Source: Burkholderiales bacterium RIFCSPHIGHO2_01_FULL_63_240
Lineage (GTDB): Bacteria > Pseudomonadota > Gammaproteobacteria > Burkholderiales > Burkholderiaceae_C
NCBI GenBank assembly: GCA_001770725.1
Contig: MERU01000009.1
Location: forward strand, 248,001-312,000
Direction of reading: 5' to 3'
DNA length: 64,000 bases
The notes beneath the pieces are model-generated. The model saw only the letters and a program-made list of their open reading frames with translations. It had not been told where the DNA came from and did not search any database. Below are positions 1-7,645 of this stretch, in pieces (position 1 is the first letter of the stretch; each line of letters opens with the position of its first letter). The translations under genes and the position numbers were made by a program.

Positions 1-1
1 T

Positions 2-139
2 GGCAAGGGTGAGCCGGCGCCGGCCAAGCCCTGGGAAGGCGCCGAGGGCCTGGAGTGGGAAGTGCCGTCGCCGGCCCCGTTCCACACCTTCGAGAACCCG
101 CCCAAGCTGGACGCCACCGCCACCAAGGTGATCGGCTGA
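2..139 (+). CDS. ctaD: Cytochrome c oxidase subunit I, C-terminal end (partial)
   Basis: Only the last 45 codons are present, read in frame from base 2 to a TGA at 137-139. The tail has the Trp-Glu-Val-Pro-Ser-Pro pattern followed by Pro-Phe-His-x-Phe that ends CtaD proteins of Burkholderiales. CtaD carries the heme a/a3-CuB site of aa3 oxidase in the inner membrane, but none of that catalytic part is inside the window. The following genes (small assembly protein, ctaG, DUF2970, ctaE) are those usually downstream of ctaD, which supports the call despite the short length. The 5' part lies outside the window. Confidence 0.85.
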   Translation, partial: GKGEPAPAKPWEGAEGLEWEVPSPAPFHTFENPPKLDATATKVIG

Positions 140-150
140 GGATGCACGCC

Positions 151-279
151 ATGTCCGAGCTCGCTGACAAGTCGGCCCAGCGCGCGCGCAACGTGCGCCT
201 GGCCCTGATCCTGGCCTCGATCGCCGTGGCGTTCTTCGTCGGCTTCGTGGTCAAGATCACCCTGCTGGGCAAGGCATGA
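151..279 (+). CDS. Small cytochrome oxidase assembly membrane protein
   Basis: A 42-residue protein with a short charged N-terminus and one membrane segment at about residues 17-39. Small proteins of this form lie between ctaD and ctaG in many Burkholderiales and are annotated as cytochrome oxidase small assembly proteins; their biochemical role is not established. I chose the ATG at 151 because GAGG at 138-141 sits 9 bases upstream. A longer reading from 55 would overlap ctaD by about 85 bases. The stop overlaps the ctaG start (ATGA, 276-279), so the two are probably translationally coupled. Confidence 0.75.
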   Translation: MSELADKSAQRARNVRLALILASIAVAFFVGFVVKITLLGKA

Positions 280-881
280 GTGACAAGCCAGGTCCCGTCA
301 AATCTGCCTGGTTGGCCCGCTTGCGCAAGGCCAACCTGCAGATGGTGGGCAAGCTCGTGGTCGTCACCGGGGTGATGTTCGGCTTCGGCTACGCGATGGT
401 GCCCATGTACAAGCACATCTGCGAGGCCCTGGGCATCAACGTGCTGTCGTTGTCCGAGCAGCAGGTCTCGCGCGCGGGGCAGGGCAAGGTCAACACGCAG
501 GTCGATCGCAGTCGCACCATCACGGTCGAGTTCGATGCCAACGCGCGCGGCCCCTGGGGCTTCAAGCCCGAGGTGCGCTCGGTGAAGGTGCACCCGGGCG
601 AGATCGCCACCGTGGTCTACGAGTTCACCAACGAGCAGGACCGGACCATGGCCGCGCAGGCGATCCCGAGCTACGCGCCCAAGCAGGCCACCTCGCATTT
701 CAACAAGCTGGAGTGCTTCTGCTTCACGGAGCACACGCTTGCGCCAGGTGAGAGCAAACGCTGGCCAGTGGTGTTCGTGATCGACCCCAAGCTGCCGAAA
801 GACGTCTCCACCATCACCTTGTCCTACACCTTCTTCGAGGTGGGCGGCAAGGTGCCGGCGGCGCCGAAGGGAGCGGTGTGA
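276..881 (+). CDS. ctaG: Cytochrome c oxidase assembly protein CtaG/Cox11
   Basis: A 201-residue copper chaperone of the Cox11/CtaG family, which delivers copper to the CuB site of subunit I. One membrane segment lies at about residues 24-44 and a periplasmic immunoglobulin-like domain follows. The copper ligands are present: the Cys-Phe-Cys-Phe motif (Cys147, Cys149) and the third conserved cysteine at Cys49, just after the membrane segment. The length is normal. The start overlaps the upstream stop by 4 bases and the end overlaps the next start by 4 bases, so the gene sits inside a tightly packed oxidase operon. Confidence 0.95.
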   Translation: MSDKPGPVKSAWLARLRKANLQMVGKLVVVTGVMFGFGYAMVPMYKHICEALGINVLSLSEQQVSRAGQGKVNTQVDRSRTITVEFDANARGPWGFKPEVRSVKVHPGEIATVVYEFTNEQDRTMAAQAIPSYAPKQATSHFNKLECFCFTEHTLAPGESKRWPVVFVIDPKLPKDVSTITLSYTFFEVGGKVPAAPKGAV

Positions 882-1108
882 GCGAGGACTTGAAGCAGGC
901 GGTGCAGCGCAAGGGTTCGTTCTGGCAGACGGTCAAGGCGGTGGGCTGGTCTTTCTTCGGGGTGCGCAAGGCCTCGGGTTATGAAGAAGACATATCGAAG
1001 GTCAACCCGGTCCACGTGATCGTGGCGGGCCTGCTGGCCGCCTTGCTGTTCGTGCTCGGGCTGGTCGTGCTGGTGAAGTGGGTCGTGGCCAGTGGTGCGG
1101 CGGCCTGA
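878..1108 (+). CDS. DUF2970 small membrane protein
   Basis: A 76-residue protein with an amphipathic N-terminal half (Trp16, Trp24, Phe26, Phe27) and one C-terminal membrane segment at about 45-70. This matches the DUF2970 family, found almost only between ctaG and ctaE in betaproteobacteria; its function is unknown. The start is a GTG overlapping the ctaG stop (GTGA, 878-881). Position and coupling suggest a role in oxidase assembly or stability, which is inference. Confidence 0.8.
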   Translation: MSEDLKQAVQRKGSFWQTVKAVGWSFFGVRKASGYEEDISKVNPVHVIVAGLLAALLFVLGLVVLVKWVVASGAAA

Positions 1109-1154
1109 TGGTTTGCATTTTTGATGGACGCGTTCAAGGTCTGAGGAGATCGTG

Positions 1155-2039
1155 ATGTCGACAGCGGTGAACAAGGGGCAGGCGCCCTACTACTACGTGC
1201 CGGGGCCATCGCGGCACCCGGTCATGGCCTCCATCGGCCTGTTCTTCGTCATCCTGGGGGCGGGGCAGTGGGTCAATGGCGCCGCCTGGGGGCCCTATGC
1301 GGTGGCCTTGGGGCTGGTGTGGTGGCTGGTGGTGCTCAAGCAGTGGTTTTCGCAGGCCATCAGCGAGTCCGAAGGGGGGCTCTACAGCGACCGGATCGAC
1401 GTGTCCTTTCGCTGGAGCATGGCCTGGTTCATCTTCTCGGAGGTGATGTTCTTCGGGGCGTTCTTCGGGGCGCTGTACTGGGCTCGGCTGCACGTGCTGC
1501 CGGCGCTGGGCAACATCGAAAACGCCTTGCTCTGGCCCGATTTCAAGGCCATCTGGCCTTCCGAGATGGCCGGCGCCACGGCGTCGCCAGCGGGCACGGT
1601 CGAGGCCTTCCGCACGATGGGCCCCTGGCCGCTGCCGACCATCAACACCGCCTTGCTGCTGACCTCCGGGGTGACGCTGACCGTGGCCCACCACGCGCTG
1701 CGCGAGAACCACCGCGGCAAGTGCATCGCCTTCATGTGGATGACGGTGCTGCTGGGTGTGGCTTTCCTGATCTGCCAGGGCTACGAGTACTACGAGGCCT
1801 ACGCACACCTGAACCTGAAGCTGACGTCCGGCATCTACGGCTCGACCTTCTTCATGCTGACGGGCTTTCACGGCATGCACGTGTTTGTCGGCATGCTGAT
1901 GCTGCTGTTCATCACGCTGCGCCTGCAGAAAGGCCACTTCACGCCCGAACGCCACTTCGGCTTCGAGGGGGCGGCCTGGTACTGGCACTTCGTGGACGTG
2001 GTCTGGCTGGGCCTGTACGTAGTCGTCTACTGGACCTGA
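1155..2039 (+). CDS. ctaE: Cytochrome c oxidase subunit III
   Basis: A 294-residue, seven-helix subunit III of aa3-type oxidase. It has the family's C-terminal pattern Trp-His-Phe-Val-Asp-Val-Val-Trp and the internal Gly-Phe-His-Gly-x-His motif. Subunit III stabilises the core and helps proton uptake; it has no redox centre. GAGGAG at 1143-1148 lies 6 bases before the ATG at 1155, which favours that start over the GTG one codon earlier. It ends the ctaD-ctaG-ctaE transcription unit and is followed by a strong hairpin at 2072-2102. Confidence 0.95.
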   Translation: MSTAVNKGQAPYYYVPGPSRHPVMASIGLFFVILGAGQWVNGAAWGPYAVALGLVWWLVVLKQWFSQAISESEGGLYSDRIDVSFRWSMAWFIFSEVMFFGAFFGALYWARLHVLPALGNIENALLWPDFKAIWPSEMAGATASPAGTVEAFRTMGPWPLPTINTALLLTSGVTLTVAHHALRENHRGKCIAFMWMTVLLGVAFLICQGYEYYEAYAHLNLKLTSGIYGSTFFMLTGFHGMHVFVGMLMLLFITLRLQKGHFTPERHFGFEGAAWYWHFVDVVWLGLYVVVYWT

Positions 2040-2071
2040 TCCGGGCGGATCGTCGATCAACCGGTCTCTGG

Positions 2072-2102
2072 CAACAAGGCGCTCGTTCAGGGCGCCTTGT
2101 TG
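2072..2102. terminator. Bidirectional hairpin terminator between ctaE and DUF2909 gene
   Basis: Perfect 11-base inverted repeat CAACAAGGCGC (2072-2082) and GCGCCTTGTTG (2092-2102) with a 9-base loop. A short T-rich stretch follows on the plus strand. It lies between the ctaE stop and the end of the convergent DUF2909 gene, so it probably ends transcription from both sides. Confidence 0.75.
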
Positions 2103-2106
2103 TTTG

Positions 2107-2322
2107 TCAGATCGGCACGCCGGTCGGCTGGATCCAGCCCATCTTGTAGGCGATCAGGATGAACACGAACAGCGCGATCGACAAGCCCACCCGCAGGGCC
2201 AGGGCCCTGACCATGCGGTTGCTCTTGGGCTGGCCGTCGCGGCCATCTTGCAACAGGGCGCGTCCGGCCAGGGCCAGGGCCACCACAATGGCCACCAGGG
2301 CCAACAGAAAGACGATCTTCAT
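2107..2322 (-). CDS. Twin-transmembrane protein, DUF2909 family
   Basis: A 71-residue protein with two membrane segments (about 2-24 and 44-62) joined by a short polar loop rich in Arg, Lys and Gln. Such DUF2909 proteins commonly sit between ctaE and surf1 in Burkholderiales and are named only for their two helices. The start at 2322 gives the compact two-helix form; the longer reading to 2565 would run through the surf1 gene. It is divergent from surf1 with about 40 bases between starts. A role in the oxidase is inferred from position only. Confidence 0.75.
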   Translation of the reverse strand: MKIVFLLALVAIVVALALAGRALLQDGRDGQPKSNRMVRALALRVGLSIALFVFILIAYKMGWIQPTGVPI

Positions 2323-2363
2323 GCGCTGGATGATGGCCGCCTGAGCTTTGCGGAGACCACGGG

Positions 2364-3158
2364 ATGAACCCCATGCACAAGCGCTGGCTGGCGGTGGCCG
2401 CGGGCGTGACCGTCGCCTTGCTGACGGCCCGACTGGGCATGTGGCAGCTCGACCGCGCCGCTGAAAAGACGGCGCTGGCCGAGCTTCAGCGTCAGCGGGC
2501 CGACATGGCGCCCTGGGGCGGGCGGGATTGGCCTTGCCAGAGCAGGGCCGATGCCCCGCTGCCAACCCGGCAGCCCGCTCACCTGCGTGGCCATTGGCTC
2601 AGCGGTCACACGGTCTTTCTGGACAACCGGCCCATGGGGGGGCAGCCCGGGTTCTTCGTGGTGACCCCGCTGAGGCTTTCCGACCCGGCGTGTCCGGGCG
2701 GCATCGTGCTGGTGCAGCGCGGCTGGTGGCCCCGAGACGCGCAGGACCGCCAGCGCCTGCCCGACTGGCTCGAAGCGGAAGGCGAAATCGAAGTGCGCGG
2801 CGTCGTGCAGGCGCAGGTGTCGCAGGCTTACGCCCTGGGCGACGAGGCGCCGCCACCCAGCGGGCAGGGCCGCGTGCTCCGGCAGAACGCGGACGACGCC
2901 TTCTGGCGCGCCTGGCTGGGGCAATCCCCGCTTCCCGGTGCCTTGCTGCAAGGGCATCCTGAGGCCTTGGTGTCCATGCCATCGGCTGGTTTCGTCGCGC
3001 CCGAGCTGCGGCGAGACTGGCCCCAGCCCGACCTCGGGGTGGACAAGCACCACGGCTACGCCGCGCAGTGGTTTGCCTTGTCCGCGCTGTCGGTCGGCCT
3101 CACACTCTGGTTCTCGGTGATCCGGCCGCGGCGTGCGCAGCGGCCCACCGATTCCTGA
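2364..3158 (+). CDS. SURF1 family protein
   Basis: A 264-residue SURF1/Shy1-type assembly factor. The N-terminal membrane segment is followed by the Trp-Gln-Leu-x-Arg signature (Trp27 region). A large periplasmic domain carries the Gly-x-Trp and Asp-Asn-Arg pattern, and a second membrane helix lies near the C-terminus. SURF1 helps insert heme A into subunit I. The N-terminus reads Met-Asn-Pro-Met, so a start three codons later is also possible. It heads the second oxidase unit (surf1, Sco-like gene, ctaA, ctaB, sco), with only 18 bases to the next gene. Confidence 0.9.
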   Translation: MNPMHKRWLAVAAGVTVALLTARLGMWQLDRAAEKTALAELQRQRADMAPWGGRDWPCQSRADAPLPTRQPAHLRGHWLSGHTVFLDNRPMGGQPGFFVVTPLRLSDPACPGGIVLVQRGWWPRDAQDRQRLPDWLEAEGEIEVRGVVQAQVSQAYALGDEAPPPSGQGRVLRQNADDAFWRAWLGQSPLPGALLQGHPEALVSMPSAGFVAPELRRDWPQPDLGVDKHHGYAAQWFALSALSVGLTLWFSVIRPRRAQRPTDS

Positions 3159-3176
3159 CACCTTGCTCGTTCAGCC

Positions 3177-3887
3177 ATGACACGACCTTCTGCCCACGCG
3201 CACCCGCTCCCGACCCCGATGGCAACCGACCCGATGATCCAGCTGAGCGTGCACAGCCTGCCTGCCGCAGACCAGGCCCTGGTGCAGCGCACGCGCATGG
3301 GACGCATCAAGATGCTGCTGGTCTGGGCGGTGTGCGCCGCGCCCGTTGTGGCGTCCTATTTCATGTATTACGTGGTGCGACCTGAAGGGCGCACCAACCA
3401 CGGGGCGCTGATCCAGCCCGTGCAGGCGATGCCAGATGCCAAGGCCCTGCCATTGCGTTCGCTGCGAGGTGAAGCGGTGTCGCCGGCTTCGCTCAAGGGG
3501 CAGTGGTTGCTGGTGTCGGCCGCGGGGGGCGCTTGCGGTGCCGCCTGCGAGAAGCAGCTGTACCTGCAGCGTCAGCTGCGCGAGTCCCTTGGCCGCGACA
3601 AGGATCGCGTCGACCGCGTCTGGCTGGTGACCGACGACACCCCGGTGCGCGAGTCCCTGTTGCCCGCCATGCAGCAGGCGACGGTGCTGCGCGTGCCGCA
3701 GTCGGACCTGGCCCGCTGGCTCAAGCCCGAGGCAGGGCGGACGCTGAGCGATCACATCTACCTGATCGACCCGCGTGGCGACTGGATGATGCGTTTCCCG
3801 GTCGACATGGCGTTCAACAAGGCCAAGCGCGACCTCACGCGCCTGCTCAAGGCCAGCGAGGCCTGGGACGAGGCGGGGCGGCCATGA
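3177..3887 (+). CDS. Membrane-anchored thioredoxin-fold protein, Sco-like
   Basis: A 236-residue protein with one membrane helix at about 47-66 and a periplasmic thioredoxin-like domain. It is poorly conserved at sequence level, but it has Cys120-x3-Cys124 and His193 in an Asp-His-Ile-Tyr-Leu-Ile-Asp-Pro context. This matches the layout of the copper ligands in Sco proteins (two Cys plus a distal His). It sits between surf1 and ctaA and overlaps ctaA by 4 bases, so an oxidase assembly role is likely. Alternative starts exist at 3219 and 3234, because the first 20 residues are low-complexity. The function is inferred. Confidence 0.65.
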   Translation: MTRPSAHAHPLPTPMATDPMIQLSVHSLPAADQALVQRTRMGRIKMLLVWAVCAAPVVASYFMYYVVRPEGRTNHGALIQPVQAMPDAKALPLRSLRGEAVSPASLKGQWLLVSAAGGACGAACEKQLYLQRQLRESLGRDKDRVDRVWLVTDDTPVRESLLPAMQQATVLRVPQSDLARWLKPEAGRTLSDHIYLIDPRGDWMMRFPVDMAFNKAKRDLTRLLKASEAWDEAGRP

Positions 3888-5176
3888 GCGAGGCCGCCAT
3901 GCAGGTGCCGGCTTCGTGGGGCCAGCAGCTCGTTGACCTGGCTCCGCTGATCGAGCTGCTCTTGCTCGGCGCGGGCCTGGCCTTGCTGCCCGCGGCGGTG
4001 GTGGTCTGGCGGGCGCGCCGGCAGGGCGTGCGAGGCTGGCCCGCCTGGCAGCGCGTGCTGACGGTGGCCACGCTCTTTCTCACGCTGGACCTGGTCATCT
4101 TCGGCGCCTTCACGCGCCTGACCGACTCAGGCCTGGGCTGCCCCGACTGGCCCGGCTGCTACGGCGAGATGAGCCCCTTCCACGCGCGCGACGACATCCA
4201 CGCCGCCCATGCCGTGGCGCCCCAGGGGCCGGTGTCGCCCACCAAGGCCTGGATCGAGATGATCCACCGCTACCTGGCCACCGCCGTCGGGGCGCTGATC
4301 ACGGGGCTGATGGTGCTGGCCTGGCGCCAGCGCGACGAGCCAGGGGCCCTGTCACCCTGGTGGGCCACGCTGACCTTCGTCTGGGTGTGCGTGCAGGGCG
4401 CTTTCGGTGCGTTCACGGTCACGATGAAGCTGCAGCCGCTGATCGTCACCGGGCACTTGCTGGGGGCTTTGCTGGGTGTGGCCCTGTTGACGACACAGGC
4501 GCGCGTGCTGGATCCGGCTCCGCTCGGGTCGGCTGAAGGCAGCGATGCCCGCCGCAACGCCTGGGCAGGCTCCGGTCTGCGCCGTGCGGGCTTCGTCGTG
4601 CTGGGCTTGCTGACCGTGCAGATCGCGTTGGGCGCCTGGGTCAGCACGAACTATGCGGTGCTGGCCTGCACCGAGTTCCCGACCTGCCAGGGGCAGTGGT
4701 GGCCGGCCATGGACTTCGAGCAGGCGGCCCGCTTGTGGCGCCCCCTGGGTGGCGACGGGCAGGGCGGTGTCATCAGCATGGCGGGCCTGACCGCCATCCA
4801 CATGGCGCACCGCTTGTTCGCGGGTGTGGTGGCCCTGGCGCTGGTGGTGTTCGCCTGGCAACTGGCCCGCTGGCGAGCCCGCGCTGGCGAGCCCACCGTG
4901 TGGCGGCGCGAGGCCCGCGTGCTGGGGCTTTTGCTGCTGGCCCAGTTGCTCAGCGGCTTGAGCAATGTGGTGCTGGGCTGGCCGCTGGTCGCGGCGCTGG
5001 CGCACACCTTCGGGGCGGCGCTGATGGTGTGGTGGCTCACGCGGCTGCTCGTGCTGCCGCGAGCTCAGGCCACCTGGCTGGCCCTGCTGCAAGGCCGGCC
5101 TGGCCCCCACAACCCTTCCCTTGTGCGATCACATCAGGGACTTCACGCTACAGCCCCGCGGGCTTCTGCGTCATAG
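3884..5176 (+). CDS. ctaA: Heme A synthase, COX15/CtaA family
   Basis: A 430-residue polytopic protein that oxidises heme O to heme A for aa3 oxidase. It shows the family's Gly-Cys-Pro-Asp-Trp-Pro motif after helix 1, the second Cys pair region (Cys-Thr-Glu-Phe-Pro-Thr-Cys), and heme-ligand histidines in Ile-His-Arg-Tyr, Gly-His-Leu, Ala-His-Arg and Ala-His-Thr contexts. The ATG at 3884 overlaps the previous stop by 4 bases. It is longer than many homologues because of extended loops and a polar C-terminal tail of about 35 residues. CtaB, which supplies heme O, is encoded next. Confidence 0.92.
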   Translation: MSEAAMQVPASWGQQLVDLAPLIELLLLGAGLALLPAAVVVWRARRQGVRGWPAWQRVLTVATLFLTLDLVIFGAFTRLTDSGLGCPDWPGCYGEMSPFHARDDIHAAHAVAPQGPVSPTKAWIEMIHRYLATAVGALITGLMVLAWRQRDEPGALSPWWATLTFVWVCVQGAFGAFTVTMKLQPLIVTGHLLGALLGVALLTTQARVLDPAPLGSAEGSDARRNAWAGSGLRRAGFVVLGLLTVQIALGAWVSTNYAVLACTEFPTCQGQWWPAMDFEQAARLWRPLGGDGQGGVISMAGLTAIHMAHRLFAGVVALALVVFAWQLARWRARAGEPTVWRREARVLGLLLLAQLLSGLSNVVLGWPLVAALAHTFGAALMVWWLTRLLVLPRAQATWLALLQGRPGPHNPSLVRSHQGLHATAPRASAS

Positions 5177-5200
5177 TCCCGTTGCCTTTCCGAGTTGCCC

Positions 5201-6130
5201 ATGACAGACACCGTCGCGACGCCTCCCGCCCCCGTGGCCATGCCCGCCACCCGCCCGCCGTCAAAGTTCCACCAGTACCACGTGCTGACCAAGCCCCGCG
5301 TGGTGCAACTCATCGTCTTTTGCGCCGTCATCGGCATGCTGCTGGCCGTGCCGGGCATGCCCACCGCGGCCGAAGCGCTCAAGGCCGTGGCCGCCTGCAT
5401 CGGCATCTGGCTGGTGGCCGGCTCGGCGGCCGCCTTCAACTGCCTGATCGAGCAGGGCATCGACGCGCGAATGAAGCGCACCGCCTGGCGCCCCACCGCC
5501 AGGGGAGAGCTCAGCCGCACCCAGACCCTGGCCTTCAGCGGCACATTGTGCGCTGCCGGCATGCTCATCCTCGGTCTGTGGGTCAACCTGCTGACCATGT
5601 GGCTGACATTGGCCACCTTCGTGGGCTACGCCATCGTCTACACCGTGGTGCTCAAGCCGCTGACGCCGCAGAACATCGTCATCGGCGGGGCCTCGGGTGC
5701 GATGCCGCCGGTGCTGGGCTGGGCGGCCATGCGGGGCTCGGTCGACCCGGAGGCGCTGATGCTGTGCCTCATCATCTTCCTGTGGACGCCGCCGCATTTC
5801 TGGGCCCTGGCGCTCTACCGCGTCGAGGACTACGCGCGCGCCGGCCTGCCCATGCTGCCCGTCACGCACGGCAACGAATTCACCCGACTGCACGTGCTGC
5901 TCTACACCATCATCCTGCTGGCGGGCAGCCTGCTGCCCTTCATCTACGGCATGAGCGGCTGGATCTACCTGGTTTCGGCGCTGGTGCTGGGCCTGATGTT
6001 CATGGGCTATGCCTTCCAGCTCTGGCGGCGTTACAGTGACGAGCTGGCCCGCAAGACCTTCCGCTTCTCCATCATCCACCTGATGCTGATGTTCGCTGCC
6101 TTGCTGGTCGATCACTACTGGGTGATTTGA
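5201..6130 (+). CDS. ctaB: Protoheme IX farnesyltransferase (heme O synthase)
   Basis: A 309-residue UbiA-superfamily prenyltransferase that adds a farnesyl group to protoheme to make heme O. It has the first Asp-rich region (Gln-Gly-Ile-Asp-x3-Met-x-Arg-Thr), the Tyr-x3-Leu-Lys-Pro-x-Thr loop typical of CtaB/CyoE, and eight to nine predicted helices. The ATG at 5201 is preferred over the in-frame TTG at 5195. It lies 24 bases after ctaA and 6 bases before the Sco gene, so all are likely cotranscribed. Confidence 0.95.
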   Translation: MTDTVATPPAPVAMPATRPPSKFHQYHVLTKPRVVQLIVFCAVIGMLLAVPGMPTAAEALKAVAACIGIWLVAGSAAAFNCLIEQGIDARMKRTAWRPTARGELSRTQTLAFSGTLCAAGMLILGLWVNLLTMWLTLATFVGYAIVYTVVLKPLTPQNIVIGGASGAMPPVLGWAAMRGSVDPEALMLCLIIFLWTPPHFWALALYRVEDYARAGLPMLPVTHGNEFTRLHVLLYTIILLAGSLLPFIYGMSGWIYLVSALVLGLMFMGYAFQLWRRYSDELARKTFRFSIIHLMLMFAALLVDHYWVI

Positions 6131-6136
6131 CCTGAC

Positions 6137-6766
6137 ATGAACCGAGACGACCTGAACCGCCGCAGCCTGCTGCTGTCGGCCGCCGCCGCGCTGGTGGCCT
6201 CGCCCCTGTTGAGCGCCTGTGACAAGGCCGGGCCGCCCGTGCCCAAGCTGAGCTTCAACGCGGTGGACATCACCGGTGCGGAGTACGCGCGCAAGCTGTC
6301 CTTGAAAGACGTCGATGGCCGCCAACGCGACCTCGCCGAGTTCAAGGGCAAGGTGGTGTTCGTGTTCTTTGGCTTCACGCAGTGCCCGGACGTCTGCCCG
6401 ACCACCATGGCCGAGCTGGCCGAGGTGCGCCGCCGACTGGGCGCCGATGGCGACCGCGTGCAGGGCGTCTTCATCTCGATCGACCCGGCGCGCGACACGC
6501 CCCAGGTGCTCAAGGCCTACCTGCAGGCCATGGACCCGAGCTTTGTGGGCCTGACGGGCTCCAACGATCAGATCGAAGCCGCGGCACGTGAGTTCAAGGT
6601 CTTCTACCAGAAGGTGCCCACCAGCGAGGGCAACTACACCATGGACCACACGGCCGGGGCCTACGTCTTCGACCCCGAGGGCCATGTGCGCCTGTTCGTG
6701 CGCTATGGCATGGGCGTCGACAAGGTCACGGCCGACCTCCGGCAGCTGCTGGGCAAGACCGCCTGA
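6137..6766 (+). CDS. SCO family copper chaperone lipoprotein
   Basis: A 209-residue SCO1/SenC protein that prepares the CuA centre of oxidase. It begins with an export signal ending in the lipobox Leu-Leu-Ser-Ala-Cys28, so it is probably anchored by lipid. A thioredoxin-like fold carries Cys83-x3-Cys87 (Gln-Cys-Pro-Asp-Val-Cys-Pro) and His171, the full copper ligand set. It closes the oxidase block. Its stop at 6764-6766 abuts the stop of the convergent mutarotase gene with no spacer. Confidence 0.93.
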   Translation: MNRDDLNRRSLLLSAAAALVASPLLSACDKAGPPVPKLSFNAVDITGAEYARKLSLKDVDGRQRDLAEFKGKVVFVFFGFTQCPDVCPTTMAELAEVRRRLGADGDRVQGVFISIDPARDTPQVLKAYLQAMDPSFVGLTGSNDQIEAAAREFKVFYQKVPTSEGNYTMDHTAGAYVFDPEGHVRLFVRYGMGVDKVTADLRQLLGKTA

Positions 6767-7645
6767 TCAGAAGGCTTCGAGCGTCAGGCTCTGGCGCCCG
6801 TCCCAGTCCTGGCCGGGTGCCAGCTTGATGGGATCGAGGATGCGAGCCGCTTCCAGGCACAGCATGTGCTGCCAGCCGTCGTCGGGCATGTCGGCCAGCC
6901 TGGCGGCGCCGTCGGCACCGGGGTTCCAGACCACCACATCGGGCATCTCCTGCTGGTCGATGCGCAGGCGGCGCGGGCCGTCGCGCAACAGCAGGTGCTC
7001 CTTCACGTTGGCGTAGATGCGGTCGATCTCGCCATGGAAGCGCTTTTCGGGGTGGTCTTCGATGGTCTCGCCACCGTTGACGCGGTCGATGAAGCGGCGC
7101 CCGATCAGGCCCTGCAGGCGCACCTGCGTCAGCTCCGACACGGCCAGGTAGGTGTGCAGCGCCGTCGAGAAGGACCAGGCCGTGTCGCCGGTGTTCTCGG
7201 CGTGCAACTCGAGGTCGAGCCGGTTGGCCTCGACCGAGACGGTGAGCTCCAGGCGAAAGCCGTGCGGCCACAGGGCGCGCGTGGCGTCGTCATCCGTGAG
7301 CACCAGGGTCACCTGGGCGTGTTCTTCACCGATGCGGCCACTGTCGATGGCCCAGGTGCGCGTGCGCGCCAGGCCATGGCGTGGCAGGGAGGTGTCCGGG
7401 CCCATGAGCTCGAACTGCGGGAAGATGACCGGCACGCCACCGCGCACGGCCATGCCCGGGCCGGCGATGGCCTGGGGCGACAGGTAAAGCTGTTCTTCGG
7501 CGCCGGCGGGCACCCAGGAGACCACGTGGGCGCCATGCAGCAGCACGGTGGCGCGCGAGCCATCCGGGGCTTTGAGCACGATGGCCGGCTGACCCAGCAC
7601 CTCGGTCACTTCGAATTCTTCAGGCAGGTTGTCGGTGTGATTCAT
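6767..7645 (-). CDS. D-hexose-6-phosphate mutarotase (aldose 1-epimerase family)
   Basis: A 292-residue protein of the aldose-1-epimerase superfamily, close to YeaD-type hexose-6-phosphate mutarotases. Visible features are His-Gly-Ala-His-Val in the N-terminal half, the Arg-Gly-Gly-Val-Pro-Val motif, Pro-Arg-His-Gly-x-Ala-Arg, Thr-Ala-Leu-His-Thr-Tyr, and Trp-Asn-Pro near the C-terminus. The family interconverts anomers of sugar phosphates. The start at 7645 gives a 4-base overlap with the upstream DUF429 gene; a start five codons earlier is possible. It is the last gene of the folE-BLUF-DUF429 unit. Confidence 0.85.
   Translation of the reverse strand: MNHTDNLPEEFEVTEVLGQPAIVLKAPDGSRATVLLHGAHVVSWVPAGAEEQLYLSPQAIAGPGMAVRGGVPVIFPQFELMGPDTSLPRHGLARTRTWAIDSGRIGEEHAQVTLVLTDDDATRALWPHGFRLELTVSVEANRLDLELHAENTGDTAWSFSTALHTYLAVSELTQVRLQGLIGRRFIDRVNGGETIEDHPEKRFHGEIDRIYANVKEHLLLRDGPRRLRIDQQEMPDVVVWNPGADGAARLADMPDDGWQHMLCLEAARILDPIKLAPGQDWDGRQSLTLEAF

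Noticed and set aside
55-150. Earlier start for the small oxidase assembly protein
   Set aside because: It overlaps the certain end of ctaD in another frame; GAGG supports the start at 151.
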